From Exiguobacterium sp. AM39-5BH (GTDB taxonomy: Bacteria > Bacillota > Bacilli > Exiguobacteriales > Exiguobacteriaceae): 64,000 bases of DNA. Each line of letters begins with the position of its first letter. The first letter of the stretch is position 1. A program made the translations under genes and the position numbers. The DNA lies in the NCBI RefSeq assembly GCF_003467445.1, contig NZ_QSGS01000006.1:1-64000 (forward strand). Direction: 5' to 3'. Positions 49,503 to 59,136 of this stretch are shown here, one piece after another. The notes under the pieces were generated by a model. The model searched no databases. It worked only from the letters and a program-made list of their open reading frames with translations, and was not told the origin of the DNA.

Positions 49503-50540
49503 TTACTCGACTTTCGCGATTGCTTCTGACACGAGTTTCACGTAGTCGTCAATCGTGTATTCGATCGAGAGTGGTGATGGTGTCCCAGCAGCCGCAAGCG
49601 GCGTGTTATCTTCGATCATGACGACCGAACCGCGTTTGATGGCCGGCACTTTGCTGTAGAGCGGGTCAGCTTGAAGTGCTTTCAACGTCTCTTCGTTCCC
49701 GTAGGCGACGAAGATGTCGACATCGTTCAAGATGTCAGCGTTCTCTGAGCTGAGCTCGAGGTAGAAGCTGTTCTCATCTTTGATTTGGCTTGTGATGTTC
49801 TCAGGATACTCCATGCCGAGCTCTTCGATGAAGGCACCGCGTGGGTCACCCGTCGTGTAGATGTAGAACTTCGACAGGTCGTCCGGGCTGAGCGCGACGA
49901 ATGCCGCTTTCTTCCCTTTCATCTCCGGTACTTCAGCTGCCTTGTCGGCGATGAGTTTCTCTGTGTCTTCAATCAACTGTTTGCCTTCTTCTTCCATGCC
50001 CATGGCCATTGAGTCGTAACGAACCGTGTCCTGCCATGATGACACCCAAGGCGTCTCTTGGTATGCGACGACCGGTGCGATCTCTGTCAACGTGTCGTAA
50101 TCTTCTTGCGTAATGCCTGAGTAGGCGGCAAGAATGACGTCCGGCTGTGAGTCGGCGATCGCTTCGAAGTCGAGACCGTCCGTATCTTGATAGATGTTCG
50201 GGTCTTCTTCACCGAGCTCTTTCAACTTGTCAGCCGTCCATGGCAACATGCCGCTGCCGTCTTGGACACCGTAGTTCGCAGCCGAGAAACCGACTGGTAC
50301 GACGTCGAGCGCGAGCGCGACGTCTTGGTTCGACCAACCGACCGTTGCGACACGTTCCGGTTTCTTGTCGATGACCGTCTCGCCTAACGCGTGTTTGATT
50401 GTGATTGGATAGCCTTCTGCCGTTTCAGCAGATTCATCTGTCGTGGCTGCATCTTCATTGTTCGAGCCGCATCCTGCGAGCACGAGCACGAAAGCAGACA
50501 TGATGATGAACATATGTAGCAATTTCTTGTAGCTGTTCAT
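49503..50540 (-). CDS. Iron-siderophore ABC transporter substrate-binding lipoprotein
   Basis: 345 residues. Lipoprotein signal KLLHMFIIMSAFVLVLAGCG with the lipidated Cys in LAGC; a class III binding fold with GETVIDKKPERVATVGWSNQ, IADSQPDVILAAYSGITQED and AFVALSPDDLSKFYIYTTGD. Captures ferric siderophore outside the membrane and passes it to the two permeases. No ATPase gene is adjacent, so one must be shared from elsewhere. A Fur box lies 45 bases upstream. Confidence 0.92.
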   Translation of the reverse strand: MNSYKKLLHMFIIMSAFVLVLAGCGSNNEDAATTDESAETAEGYPITIKHALGETVIDKKPERVATVGWSNQDVALALDVVPVGFSAANYGVQDGSGMLPWTADKLKELGEEDPNIYQDTDGLDFEAIADSQPDVILAAYSGITQEDYDTLTEIAPVVAYQETPWVSSWQDTVRYDSMAMGMEEEGKQLIEDTEKLIADKAAEVPEMKGKKAAFVALSPDDLSKFYIYTTGDPRGAFIEELGMEYPENITSQIKDENSFYLELSSENADILNDVDIFVAYGNEETLKALQADPLYSKVPAIKRGSVVMIEDNTPLAAAGTPSPLSIEYTIDDYVKLVSEAIAKVE

Positions 50541-50585
50541 GTCCTAATCCCCTTTTTCTCTATGACAACTTTCTAACGTCGACAC

Positions 50586-50600
50586 TGATAATCATTATCA
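50586..50600 (-). promoter_or_regulatory. Fur box
   Basis: TGATAATCATTATCA is a perfect 7-1-7 inverted repeat matching the Bacillus Fur consensus. It lies just upstream of the siderophore operon, predicting iron-dependent repression. Confidence 0.92.
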
Positions 50601-50667
50601 TTTATGAGTATAGGATGAATCGTTAAACGCTGTCAATCTGAATTTCAAGATATGTTCTGAAAATAGA

Positions 50668-50704
50668 AGCAGCCCGCGTCTCTCATTCGGTGAGAAAGCG
50701 GGCT
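50668..50704 (-). terminator. Terminator of the 50709 gene
   Basis: Minus strand AGCCCGC TTTCTCACC GAAT GAGAGAC GCGGGCT then GCTTCTATTTT; the long stem has an internal mismatch and the T run is weak. Confidence 0.55.
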
Positions 50705-50708
50705 AACG

Positions 50709-51206
50709 TTATAACGTTTGATTGGCCAAATTGATCAATTGTTGAACCGGTAAGCGGGTCTCGTCGTCAAGTTCGACGGAGTTGCCATCGATGTAGTAGA
50801 TGATTCGGGCGGTGAAACCGTCTTTGTTGATCCACCATAACCCTTGGGACGTCGATTCCGCCTCATCATAGAAAGCAGAGGTTCCGTCCGCAAGTACGTA
50901 TTGGTCTCCGTATGACGAGATGTCCTCCATGTCATCCGATTCATCGACGACTTTATGGACGATGTAGCGCAGCTCTTGTGCCGTCTCCTCGTTCACATAA
51001 TGAAACACAAAACTATGAAGATAGTGCGGCACTTGAATGTCGACTTCTGTGTAACGCCGAGTGATTTCAAACGGAAACGCAATCGGTTCTTCAAACGCGT
51101 GTTCAATCGGTGGGTTCGGTGGGTCTGGCCAATCCGTCGCCAGTTCAACCAATGCCAAAATGACAATCAGCCAACCTAGCAACCTCATCAACCGTTTCTT
51201 GTTCAT
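50709..51206 (-). CDS. Hypothetical exported or membrane-anchored protein, 165 aa
   Basis: N-terminal hydrophobic segment LMRLLGWLIVILALVELATD serves as signal or anchor. The remainder is extracytoplasmic and acidic, with PHYLHSFVFHYVNEETAQEL and GLWWINKDGFTARIIYYIDG. No family recognised. Monocistronic. Confidence 0.7.
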   Translation of the reverse strand: MNKKRLMRLLGWLIVILALVELATDWPDPPNPPIEHAFEEPIAFPFEITRRYTEVDIQVPHYLHSFVFHYVNEETAQELRYIVHKVVDESDDMEDISSYGDQYVLADGTSAFYDEAESTSQGLWWINKDGFTARIIYYIDGNSVELDDETRLPVQQLINLANQTL

Positions 51207-51311
51207 CTGTCTTCGCTCGATTCATCATTGAATTTGATTCCACGATTGATGATACGCCTCACCGCTTCCCGTGGGTAGACGAGAATCGAACGTCCGGTCA
51301 ATGAATCGAAA

Positions 51312-51905
51312 TTATCGTTGCCTACGCATCACATCCGCAATCGGACACCCTTCCTGTTCGAGCTCGGAGACGATGCGCGTATAATCCGTTTCGTTTCGAT
51401 TCTGACTCAGCTTGAACGCCGCCTGCATCTCCGAAATATCGATGCGGAACCCGACGACGCCATATTTCTGCCGCTGCACCGGCTCGGAAAGTTCCTCCCA
51501 GATGACGGCGTGCTCCCGGTCCCCTTCATGGTCTTGAAGCAGTCCGGCCAAGTCTTCATCGAGTTGGTCCGCATTTAAAATGGTGGCCTGTCCGTAGGCA
51601 TGGACGGCCTGATAGTTCCACGTCGATACATCCTCATGTCCGTACCACGACGCCGACACATAGGCGTCCGGGCCTTGGACGATCAAGAGGACGGTCTGGT
51701 CTTCAATCGTTTGCCATTGCGAATTGTTTTTGGCGATGTGTGTCGTGAACCAGACGCGGCCCTCTTCCTCATGGAAACGGAGCGGCACGTGCGTCGCAAT
51801 CGGCTTCTGTCCGTCATGCGTGACGACGGTGCCGAACGGATGGGCCTTCAGAAAGGCGTAGACTTCTTTCGGGTCATTCACGGCGTATAGGTTCGGGACG
51901 TACAT
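51312..51905 (-). CDS. paiB: PaiB-type FMN-binding split-barrel regulator/flavoprotein
   Basis: 197 residues from ATG at 51905 (GGAGGAATACG upstream). MYVPNLYAVNDPKEVYAFLK, GTVVTHDGQKPIATHVPLRF, ASWYGHEDVSTWNYQAVHAY and VVGFRIDISEMQAAFKLSQN are the standard PaiB signature. PaiB works with PaiA in B. subtilis as a negative effector of sporulation and degradative-enzyme genes. PaiA is encoded 470 bases upstream, separated here by a broken HAD gene. Confidence 0.92.
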   Translation of the reverse strand: MYVPNLYAVNDPKEVYAFLKAHPFGTVVTHDGQKPIATHVPLRFHEEEGRVWFTTHIAKNNSQWQTIEDQTVLLIVQGPDAYVSASWYGHEDVSTWNYQAVHAYGQATILNADQLDEDLAGLLQDHEGDREHAVIWEELSEPVQRQKYGVVGFRIDISEMQAAFKLSQNRNETDYTRIVSELEQEGCPIADVMRRQR

Positions 51906-51936
51906 CGTATTCCTCCTGTCAGTTGTTAAAGCATTC

Positions 51937-52398
51937 GTGTTCGATGTATACGGGACCTTGTTCGACGTCCATCCCGTCAAGGCGGCTTGTGACGAACAGT
52001 TCCCCGGAAAAGGTGACCAAATCAGCGGGTCGTGGCGGACGAAACAGACCATCGTTCTCTCGAACGGGACGGACGCGATGCTCGCGAAACTCATCCAAAA
52101 CGCCGGGTTCACCGACCTGTTCGACGAACTCGTCAGCATTGACGGCATCAAACAAGCCAAGCCGTCACCGGCCGCCTATATGCACTGGTTCAAGAACAGT
52201 GGATTGAACCGCGACGAGGTGCTGTTTATCTCCTCGAACGGTTGGGACATCGCCGGTGCGAAAAACTTCGGGTTACACACGGCTTGGATCAACCGCGACG
52301 GCAAACCGGTCGATATGCCCGACCTGGCCCCTGACGCCGTCTACGAAGACTTGTCTGGAATCTTGGAATGGGTCACGGACGAAGCGGCTTGGCCATAA
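51937..52398 (+). pseudogene. Type II haloacid dehalogenase-like gene with internal deletion and no clear start
   Basis: VFDVYGTLFDVHPVKAACDE and QFPGKGDQISGSWRTKQ (N-terminal HAD motif I) run straight into TIVLSNGTDAMLAKLIQNAG (motif II), then KPSPAAYMHWF and VLFISSNGWDIAGAKNFGLH. About 75 residues of the cap domain expected between WRTKQ and TIVLSNG are missing. The reading frame extends upstream (VKAF) without an ATG or ribosome binding site. The deletion leaves the frame intact, but activity is unlikely. Confidence 0.75.
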
Positions 52399-52891
52399 TC
52401 AAATCGACTTGGGCGTCGTCACCCATATAAAACGTATGCGCCCCGGTCTGGACGAAGCCGTGCTTTCGGTAAAAGGCGAGTGCCTTATAGTTATGTTCCC
52501 ACACACCGAGCCAGATTTCACGTTTGTTCAGCTCATCCGCAGACGTGATGGCCTGGTCGTACAACGCCTTGCCGACGCCGCTACCTTGGAACTTCCGTCG
52601 CACGTAAATCCGTTCGAGTTCGAACGCCTCCTCGCCCATGGCCTCGGTCTGGGCGTTGTTGGCGTTCACTTTTAGATAACCGGCGACTTCCCCGTCAAGT
52701 ATGGCGAAGAAGAACTGTGAGTCCGGATTCGAAAGCTCTTTTTTAAGTTGCGCTACGTTGTACGCCCGCTCGAGGTATGCGGTCAAATGCGCCGGGTCAT
52801 TCTCGGCTTCGAACGTTTCCGTGAACGTCTCGATGCTGATGGTGCGAAGTGCGTCAACGTCTTCAATTGTACAAGCTTTGATGGTGATCAT
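52373..52891 (-). CDS. paiA: PaiA-type spermidine/spermine N-acetyltransferase (GNAT)
   Basis: 172 residues. ISIETFTETFEAENDPAHLT, ELSNPDSQFFFAILDGEVAG, FELERIYVRRKFQGSGVGKA (acetyl-CoA loop) and KREIWLGVWEHNYKALAFYR, then GAHTFYMGDDAQVDLIMAK: a close match to B. subtilis PaiA along its length. Acetylates polyamines. It overlaps the 3' end of the broken HAD gene on the other strand by 26 bases. Confidence 0.94.
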   Translation of the reverse strand: MITIKACTIEDVDALRTISIETFTETFEAENDPAHLTAYLERAYNVAQLKKELSNPDSQFFFAILDGEVAGYLKVNANNAQTEAMGEEAFELERIYVRRKFQGSGVGKALYDQAITSADELNKREIWLGVWEHNYKALAFYRKHGFVQTGAHTFYMGDDAQVDLIMAKPLRP

Positions 52892-52902
52892 GATTGTTCC
52901 CC

Positions 52903-53355
52903 CTAGTAGTCTCGTTTCTTCCCTTTTTTCGCGGCATCCCAGTCCCCTTCGATATTGTGGCGGACCCGTTTCAACAACCGGAGCAACTGCTCCGCTTCTT
53001 GATCGCTCAGCCCGGCGAGCGCGACGTCCGTCGAATGTTCATGCTCCCGGATGATGACCGGATACAACGCCTTGCCCTGTTCAGTCGGGACGAGCCGCTT
53101 GATTTTCTTATTGTGAGGGTCGTTCTGTTTCGTGATCAACCCGTTCGTCTCTAATTTTTGAATCGCCCGAGCCGCTGTCGTCCGGTCGACTTTGATCAGT
53201 TCGGCGAGCTTCTCTTGGATGATGCCCGGCTCTTCACAAATCCGGACCAAATACAAATATTGTCCTTTCGTCAGCTCGAGCTCTTTGAACTCGATATTGC
53301 TGATCGAGTCGAGGGAGCGGGCAATCATCCCGATTTCACGCAAATGGTCTCTCAT
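52903..53355 (-). CDS. MarR-family transcriptional regulator
   Basis: 150 residues. Winged helix: LTKGQYLYLVRICEEPGIIQ, EKLAELIKVDRTTAARAIQK, LETNGLITKQNDPHNKKIKR and LVPTEQGKALYPVIIREHEH. Located 11 bases upstream of paiA in the same direction, so it probably regulates paiA as part of one operon. The ribosome binding site GGAGGATTGT is close to the ATG. Confidence 0.92.
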   Translation of the reverse strand: MRDHLREIGMIARSLDSISNIEFKELELTKGQYLYLVRICEEPGIIQEKLAELIKVDRTTAARAIQKLETNGLITKQNDPHNKKIKRLVPTEQGKALYPVIIREHEHSTDVALAGLSDQEAEQLLRLLKRVRHNIEGDWDAAKKGKKRDY

Positions 53356-53497
53356 ACAATCCTCCTGATTGTTGTATTTACAATACGTTACATTCAGTAT
53401 AATCCATTTAGTTGCATTTGCAACAAAAACTATTTTGGATATGAGTTTAACTTATGTGAGAAAATAAAGGTACCATTCCACGAAACGAGGGGATCTC

Positions 53498-53854
53498 ATG
53501 GCACACCGTATCTACACGACGAGCTTCGCGAGCGTCTATCCGCTCTACGTCGCGAAAGCTGAACGAAAAGGCCGGACGAAAGACGAAGTCGATACGATTA
53601 TTCGCTGGTTGACCGGTTATAGCGAGGCTGGGCTCGAACGTCAACTCGCGTCCGAGGTCGACTTCGACACATTCTTCGCCACGGCACCCAAGATGAACGA
53701 AGACCGCGCCTTAATTAAAGGCGTCGTCTGTGGCGTCCGCGTCGAGAACGTCGAGGAGCCGCTCATGCGAGAAATTCGTTACTTGGACAAACTCGTCGAT
53801 GAACTCGCCAAAGGCAAAGCGATGGCGAAGATTTTACGAGGAGGTGGACAATAA
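53498..53854 (+). CDS. DUF2200-family protein
   Basis: 118 residues: [40 protein letters not shown] and NGV-like [20 protein letters not shown]. This matches the conserved DUF2200 pattern (sometimes called the YDET-like small helical family). Starts with GAGGGGATCTC. Its TAATG junction shares one base with the next gene. Function unknown. Confidence 0.88.
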   Translation: MAHRIYTTSFASVYPLYVAKAERKGRTKDEVDTIIRWLTGYSEAGLERQLASEVDFDTFFATAPKMNEDRALIKGVVCGVRVENVEEPLMREIRYLDKLVDELAKGKAMAKILRGGGQ

Positions 53855-54297
53855 TGGACTACACGACGCTCGTCGATGACAAACGGCTCTACGCCTTCAT
53901 CCGCTTGATCGACATGATCGACGCGAACTTGCCGGCCGGGTTCGAGATGACGACTGACGGTAACGGCATCCATTATGTCGTCCCGCTATCGGCGTATCCG
54001 GCTGGGTATCACGTCTCACCGGGCACCCCGCTCCCGTTTTTGAGCGTCATCGCCCAAAAGAACCACGTCGCCCTGTATCACATGGGCGTCTACAGTGACC
54101 CAGGACTGCTCCGTTGGTTCGAGGAAGCGTACGCCGCTCAAGTACCGACGAAGCTGAACATGGGCAAGAGCTGTGTCCGCTTCGGCAACGTCAAGCACAT
54201 CCCGTACGCGTTGATCGGCGAGCTCGTCTCAAAGATGACGCCTGAAGAACGGGTCGCCATCTACCACGGCTCCCACAATCCTTCTACTCGTGGGTAA
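53854..54297 (+). CDS. DUF1801-domain protein
   Basis: 147 residues. IRLIDMIDANLPAGFEMTTD, AQKNHVALYHMGVYSDPGLL, PTKLNMGKSCVRFGNVKHIP and ALIGELVSKMTPEERVAIYH belong to the DUF1801 (YdhG-like) fold. Translationally coupled to DUF2200. Some DUF1801 members are called iron chaperones (frataxin-like fold); that role is not shown here. Confidence 0.8.
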   Translation: MDYTTLVDDKRLYAFIRLIDMIDANLPAGFEMTTDGNGIHYVVPLSAYPAGYHVSPGTPLPFLSVIAQKNHVALYHMGVYSDPGLLRWFEEAYAAQVPTKLNMGKSCVRFGNVKHIPYALIGELVSKMTPEERVAIYHGSHNPSTRG

Positions 54298-54301
54298 AAG
54301 A

Positions 54302-54350
54302 AAAACGAGCAGTCCAGCCACAGAAACATAATGACTGGACTGCTCGTTTT
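54302..54350. terminator. Bidirectional terminator
   Basis: AAAACGAGCAGTCCAG, 18-base loop, CTGGACTGCTCGTTTT: a 16-pair perfect stem between convergent genes. Confidence 0.9.
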
Positions 54351-56236
54351 CAAGATTTCAAAGTAAATAGTTGACGTTGGACGTCCTCTAGCGCTACCGG
54401 TCTCGCATAATAATAGCCTTGCACTTCTTCACCGCCTTGCCGGACCAGAAAATCATTCTCTTCTTTTCGTTCGATTCCTTCGGCTAAGCACGTCACCCCG
54501 AAGCGGTTCGCCATCGACAGAATCGTCTCGAGGATATGCTGATTGTCAACATTCTCGTCGACGTAATCCACGAATTCTCGCGGAACCTTAATTGTATCGA
54601 CACGCACCTTTTTCAATACATCAAACGATGAATACCCGGTACCGAAGTCATCAATCGCCACTTGAATCCCGTGAGACTGTAACTTCTGAATTTTCATCAA
54701 GTTGGCCTCGTCATGATTCAAAAAGGCACGTTCGGTCAATTCAATCTCAAGGAGTTCAGCGGACATGCCGGTCTCTTCAAGCGCCGCGAGTACCGTTTCC
54801 ACGAAGTCGGGTTGTTCTACTTGAATGACCGAGACATTCACGGCCAGACGGAGCGGGTTTGCCAAACTGCTGTTTAGCGTTTGAATTTCGGCGCAGGCCT
54901 TGCGTAAAATCCATGTGCCGAGCTTTACGATGAAGCCGTTCTTCTCCGCCACTTCGATGAAGACGCCCGGTGGGACACTCCCGAGCTCAGGATGCTCCCA
55001 GCGGACCAACGCCTCTACTCCGCTCATCTGACCCGACCTCAGATTGAGTTGAGGCTGATAGACGAGGTGAAATTCATCGTCGAGATAGGCTCGGTGCAAC
55101 CCGTCTGATAATCGGATCGTCTTAAGAGAGGAGCGCTTCAACTCAGGCGTACAATATATGAGTTGATTCATACCGAGTGTTCTCGCGTGATTTAACGCAA
55201 ACTGTGCATTCCTCATCAATTCGTCACTGTGTCGTCCGTCTGATTCCGATTTCGTGACCCCAATACTGACGCTAAGCATATAATCAAATGATTCGAGAAC
55301 ATACATCCCGCTCAACGTCTCCGGCAATGTCGCCAAACGCTGTTCCTCCTGGTTCGATTCGTCCGCTTTGAAAGCGACGAGAAATTGACCGCCTTCTCCT
55401 TTCGCCACATGGGCAACGTCCGCAAGCAACTCTATAATTCTTTGTTTGAAGACATGGAGAAGCGCCTCACATTTCCGATGGCCCAATACGTTGTAGATAG
55501 CTTCATATTCGTTCATCTCGATTTTAGCAACGATCAGTTCCGTCTCCGGTAATTGATAATCGACATACAAATTGAAATCGAGCTGGTTCGGCATGGCCAA
55601 CTGAGGATCTTCGTAGGCCGTGTTCTCGGCCCGATTCATGTAATCGTATAAAAGCGTTTCTTTCTCTTTGCCTACTTTTAGCCCCCACGCGACGTACGCG
55701 ACAAAAATCGCGAATAAAATCAGTCGCAGCAGATGGTCTTCTCGATCGACGACTGCAATCGTCTCGGCCGAGGACAGCACCATAATCAAGATGAGTCCAA
55801 CGAACGAGGCCACGACCGACGTTAAGACGAGCATCCGGTTTTGCAAGGCAAATGCTAATGTGACATATAAGAATGTGAGCGCCCAAAACGGGTCAGCCCC
55901 GTCATTCAAAAACGTATATAAATGAAGTGGAATGATCACGTAGTTCAATGAATAAAGCCGAACTTTCATCTCATCTTTCACGTCTGTCCGTCGAAGCCAT
56001 ACCGTCCCGTAACCGACGATTTGCATGACGAATGGAATCAAGTAATCGATCCATCCTGGGTCGGCTTTCAAAATGAGTATGTACAGTGTGAGAAGCGCTC
56101 CGCCGATGACGTTGACACTTCCGAGCACGAGGCCAGCCAAATGGAACGAGTCATTCCTTAGCTTATCAGAGGCCATCTCATAGCCTTGATTCATTCGATG
56201 CATATTTATATGTCGACGCCATTGCTTGGATTTCAC
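54350..56236 (-). CDS. GGDEF-EAL protein with degenerate GGDEF and 5-6 TM sensor
   Basis: 628 residues from GTG at 56236 (AAAGGGAGG upstream). A membrane region (about 35-190) precedes a GGDEF-like domain in which the signature is GEGGQFLVAF, so cyclase activity is unlikely. The EAL domain has SGVEALVRWEHPELG (Glu-x-Leu as EAL), RLAVNVSVIQVEQPDFVETV, AIDDFGTGYSSFDVLKKVRV and CLAEGIERKEENDFL: catalytic residues are present. Predicted c-di-GMP phosphodiesterase, with the GGDEF as a possible GTP sensor. Near two chemoreceptors. Confidence 0.9.
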   Translation of the reverse strand: MKSKQWRRHINMHRMNQGYEMASDKLRNDSFHLAGLVLGSVNVIGGALLTLYILILKADPGWIDYLIPFVMQIVGYGTVWLRRTDVKDEMKVRLYSLNYVIIPLHLYTFLNDGADPFWALTFLYVTLAFALQNRMLVLTSVVASFVGLILIMVLSSAETIAVVDREDHLLRLILFAIFVAYVAWGLKVGKEKETLLYDYMNRAENTAYEDPQLAMPNQLDFNLYVDYQLPETELIVAKIEMNEYEAIYNVLGHRKCEALLHVFKQRIIELLADVAHVAKGEGGQFLVAFKADESNQEEQRLATLPETLSGMYVLESFDYMLSVSIGVTKSESDGRHSDELMRNAQFALNHARTLGMNQLIYCTPELKRSSLKTIRLSDGLHRAYLDDEFHLVYQPQLNLRSGQMSGVEALVRWEHPELGSVPPGVFIEVAEKNGFIVKLGTWILRKACAEIQTLNSSLANPLRLAVNVSVIQVEQPDFVETVLAALEETGMSAELLEIELTERAFLNHDEANLMKIQKLQSHGIQVAIDDFGTGYSSFDVLKKVRVDTIKVPREFVDYVDENVDNQHILETILSMANRFGVTCLAEGIERKEENDFLVRQGGEEVQGYYYARPVALEDVQRQLFTLKS

Positions 56237-56459
56237 TACATACCTCCCTTTCGCTTCAAACCTCTGTCTTCGTGACAAAGTAAGAAACCGTACGTTAGTA
56301 GAGTTCGTCTCATCCCATTTCAATCCATTTTCATTTCACGGTTGGAGCATAATCACATTATTACATCACAAATAAGGAAAAAATTACAAACTTGACTTTC
56401 AAAAATAGGGGAATAGCATTTGTTATTTGCTAGTTTGTCTCTAACTCAAATCTGTTCTA

Positions 56460-58172
56460 TCAGTTGATATGAAAACGTTTCGTCATTTGACGCATCTCAT
56501 CTGCCATGTTTGACAGTTCTTGGGCCGAGGCTGTGATTTCTTCCATCGAAGCCATCTGTTCTTCCGTCGCCGCCGATGTGTTCTCGCTCTCGGTCGCCGT
56601 CGTTTCAGTGATCCCTTGAATCTCGTTCACAGACGTCAAAATCTCGGTCGCCCCGGCTGCCATCTCTTGAACGGCGCCCGACACTTCTTCGACTTTTTGT
56701 CCGACTTCTTCAATCGCCCGCTTGATGTCTTCGAACGCGAATCCGGCTTGTTGGACGTTGACCACGCTATGGCCCATCTCACTCTCGACGACGTGCATCG
56801 TCTGGACGGCTTGTTTCGTCTCAGTCTGCGTATCCCCAATCAAACCGGAGATTCGTTTCGTCGCAACGGCCGACTCTTCAGCGAGTTTACGGACTTCCGA
56901 GGCCACGACGGCGAACCCGCGTCCGTGATCGCCAGCTCTTGCCGCTTCGATGGCTGCGTTCAAGGCGAGCAAGTTCGTCTGTTCGGCGATACCGGAGATC
57001 GTGCCGGTGATGCTGCCGATTTCTTGCGAGCGAACGTCGAGTTGACCAATCACTGTCTGAAGTGCCTTCACTTTCTCGTTCATCGCCTCAAGCTGGGATT
57101 CGAGCGTCTCGATTAACTCATTGCCGGTTTCGACTTTATGGAGTGCCCCGTCCGACAGTTCGGTCATGTGTTGAGCGCTCTCTGAGACGTGATGAATCCC
57201 GTTCGTCAGTTCGGTGAGCGTACTGCTCGATTCCTTCACTCGCATTAATTGACGAAGCGAACCGGAGGCGATTTCTTCCATCGTGACTGCGACCATCTCT
57301 GTCGCTTTTGTCGTCTCTTCGACGTTCGATTTCAAATCATCCGATGACGTCGCGACGCGTCCCGCCGTCGCCGTGACGCTGCCGATCAAGTCTCGCAAAC
57401 TGTCTTTCATCTCGTTAAACGAGTTAGCGAGCGAACCAATCTCATCGCGTGACGTATACGTGCTGTCGACCGTCAAGTCACCGGCCCCAGCGCGGCTCAT
57501 CAGTCCGTTCAACTCACGAATTGGACGAACGATCAGCCGCGTGATGTACACGCCAAGCCCAATCGAAACGAGTGCCCCGATGGCGACGAGCACCCAGAAC
57601 AACGTGACCGATTCAGTTCGATCGTTTTGCATGATTTTACTTGCCGTCTCGGCTTCTTGGTTAATCCCGTCCATAAGGACTGTGGCCGTCTCGACGAGCT
57701 TTTGACGAATCGGCCGCAAGTCACTTAAGTAGACACGGTACGCCGCAGCGTTCTCGGCGCACGAGGCCGGCTGAAGGACGAGTTCTGTCCTTTTTAGATA
57801 GTCCTCGATTTGGCTGTTCAAGTCATCGACAAACCCTTGCATCTCGGCGTCCGTTGAAGCGAACGTTTTGTTGAACAAAGCCAGGTTCGTGCCGATGCTG
57901 TCACGGCGCTCAGTGACACTGCCTTGTAGTTCTTCAATCCGAGTCGTTTCATCCGTCAACATCATCTCGAGTAAATAGCCGTCGAGCGCTCGGTTATCCG
58001 TCCGAATCTGTCCGAGTGCACGAATCGGCAGCAATCGTTCCTCATATAATTCTTCTCCCTCGTCTGCCGTCCGAGTCATCAAGTCATGGCTAAGCATTGC
58101 GATGACGACGAGCGTCGTGATGAAAACGGTGATGAGCACCGCTAATTTTTTTGACATATTCAAATTTTTCAT
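56460..58172 (-). CDS. Methyl-accepting chemotaxis protein
   Basis: 570 residues from ATG at 58172 (AGCAGGAGGGATGATC). TM1 [20 protein letters not shown], extracellular four-helix-bundle sensor (about 35-195), TM2 [20 protein letters not shown] and HAMP ([20 protein letters not shown]). The signalling tip is [20 protein letters not shown] and [19 protein letters not shown]. Adapter-coupled receptor for CheA/CheW. Confidence 0.93.
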   Translation of the reverse strand: MKNLNMSKKLAVLITVFITTLVVIAMLSHDLMTRTADEGEELYEERLLPIRALGQIRTDNRALDGYLLEMMLTDETTRIEELQGSVTERRDSIGTNLALFNKTFASTDAEMQGFVDDLNSQIEDYLKRTELVLQPASCAENAAAYRVYLSDLRPIRQKLVETATVLMDGINQEAETASKIMQNDRTESVTLFWVLVAIGALVSIGLGVYITRLIVRPIRELNGLMSRAGAGDLTVDSTYTSRDEIGSLANSFNEMKDSLRDLIGSVTATAGRVATSSDDLKSNVEETTKATEMVAVTMEEIASGSLRQLMRVKESSSTLTELTNGIHHVSESAQHMTELSDGALHKVETGNELIETLESQLEAMNEKVKALQTVIGQLDVRSQEIGSITGTISGIAEQTNLLALNAAIEAARAGDHGRGFAVVASEVRKLAEESAVATKRISGLIGDTQTETKQAVQTMHVVESEMGHSVVNVQQAGFAFEDIKRAIEEVGQKVEEVSGAVQEMAAGATEILTSVNEIQGITETTATESENTSAATEEQMASMEEITASAQELSNMADEMRQMTKRFHIN

Positions 58173-58375
58173 GATCATCCCTCCTGCTTTATATATCGTA
58201 GGAGTAAAGGCCATGATGAAGTATATGCCTACATGAATTTACCTTTTCTTCCATTTTTAGACACCATATAGGTAAAAACGCACATTGTCGGCGTATGTGC
58301 GGACCTGGTCGGCATCGCTCGATAGAGAAATGCGTTACGATAAATAAAAGAACTGATGGAAAGGAGGAATCCTCT

Positions 58376-59023
58376 GTGCCACGCCCGCTCAAACTAAGTC
58401 TCATACTCACCGTGTTTGGAAGCGTCTTTTATATCACGCACTTTCACTATGAGCTTCGACCGTCTGACGTCCGTGACATCGTCCTCTCGTTCGGTTGGTG
58501 GGGACCGGTCATCTTCTTCATCATTTACGCGATTGGCCCACTCATCTTCTTGCCTACGTCGGTGCTGTCGCTCGGGGCAGGACTCGCCTTCGGGGTGTGG
58601 CCAGGGATTCTCTACATCTTGTTCGGGGCGACGGCGGCCGCCGTGACGGGTTATGTCATGGCACGCTTGTTCGGTCGTTCGATCCTCAAAGTCGAAAGCT
58701 ATCCGTGGTCAGAGAGACTGTTCACCCAGATGGAACAGCGCGGGTTCTTATACGTGTTCGTGTTGCGCCTCATTCCGCTCGTCAGTTTTGATTTACTCAG
58801 TTATGCCGCCGGGATCGCGAACGTTCAATTCAAGTCGTTCCTTCTGGCGACCGTCCTCGGTATGATTCCAGGGACGCTCGCCTACAGTTTTCTCGGTGCA
58901 AGCCTCGCCTCGGGGAGTATCACGCTGATCGTCATCGCCGCCCTCGTCTTCGTCACATTGCTCGGGGCCATCTACTATTTCCGTGAACCCGTCAAACGGT
59001 GGCTCGGGCTCACTTCAGACTAG
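58376..59023 (+). CDS. TVP38/TMEM64-family (SNARE-associated/DedA-like) membrane protein
   Basis: 215 residues from GTG at 58376 with AAAGGAGGAATCCTCT upstream. IFFIIYAIGPLIFLPTSVLS, LGAGLAFGVWPGILYILFGA, TAAAVTGYVMARLFGRSILK and FVLRLIPLVSFDLLSYAAGI: the VTT-domain motif G-x-x-x-x-G and RL(I/V)P. Possible lipid scramblase or undecaprenyl-phosphate flippase-like role, by family. Confidence 0.92.
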   Translation: MPRPLKLSLILTVFGSVFYITHFHYELRPSDVRDIVLSFGWWGPVIFFIIYAIGPLIFLPTSVLSLGAGLAFGVWPGILYILFGATAAAVTGYVMARLFGRSILKVESYPWSERLFTQMEQRGFLYVFVLRLIPLVSFDLLSYAAGIANVQFKSFLLATVLGMIPGTLAYSFLGASLASGSITLIVIAALVFVTLLGAIYYFREPVKRWLGLTSD

Positions 59024-59050
59024 AGAAGCGCATCGGCTTCTCTTTTTTTT
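59022..59050 (+). terminator. Terminator
   Basis: AGAGAAGC GCATC GGCTTCTCT followed by TTTTTTT. Confidence 0.9.
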
Positions 59051-59070
59051 GCGTGGATGTGTAAATTTGA

Positions 59071-59097
59071 TAAACATTCGGGTCAATCGGACGATAC
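59071..59097 (+). promoter_or_regulatory. Probable sigma-D (flagellar) promoter of the second chemoreceptor
   Basis: TAAA (59071-59074), exactly 15 bases, GACGATAC (59090-59097): 6 of 8 bases match the sigma-D -10 GCCGATAA at canonical spacing, 40 bases before the chemoreceptor start. Fits motility control. Confidence 0.6.
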
Positions 59098-59136
59098 TTT
59101 AGTAGCTATATCGACCTATCACCAGGAGGAATTTAT

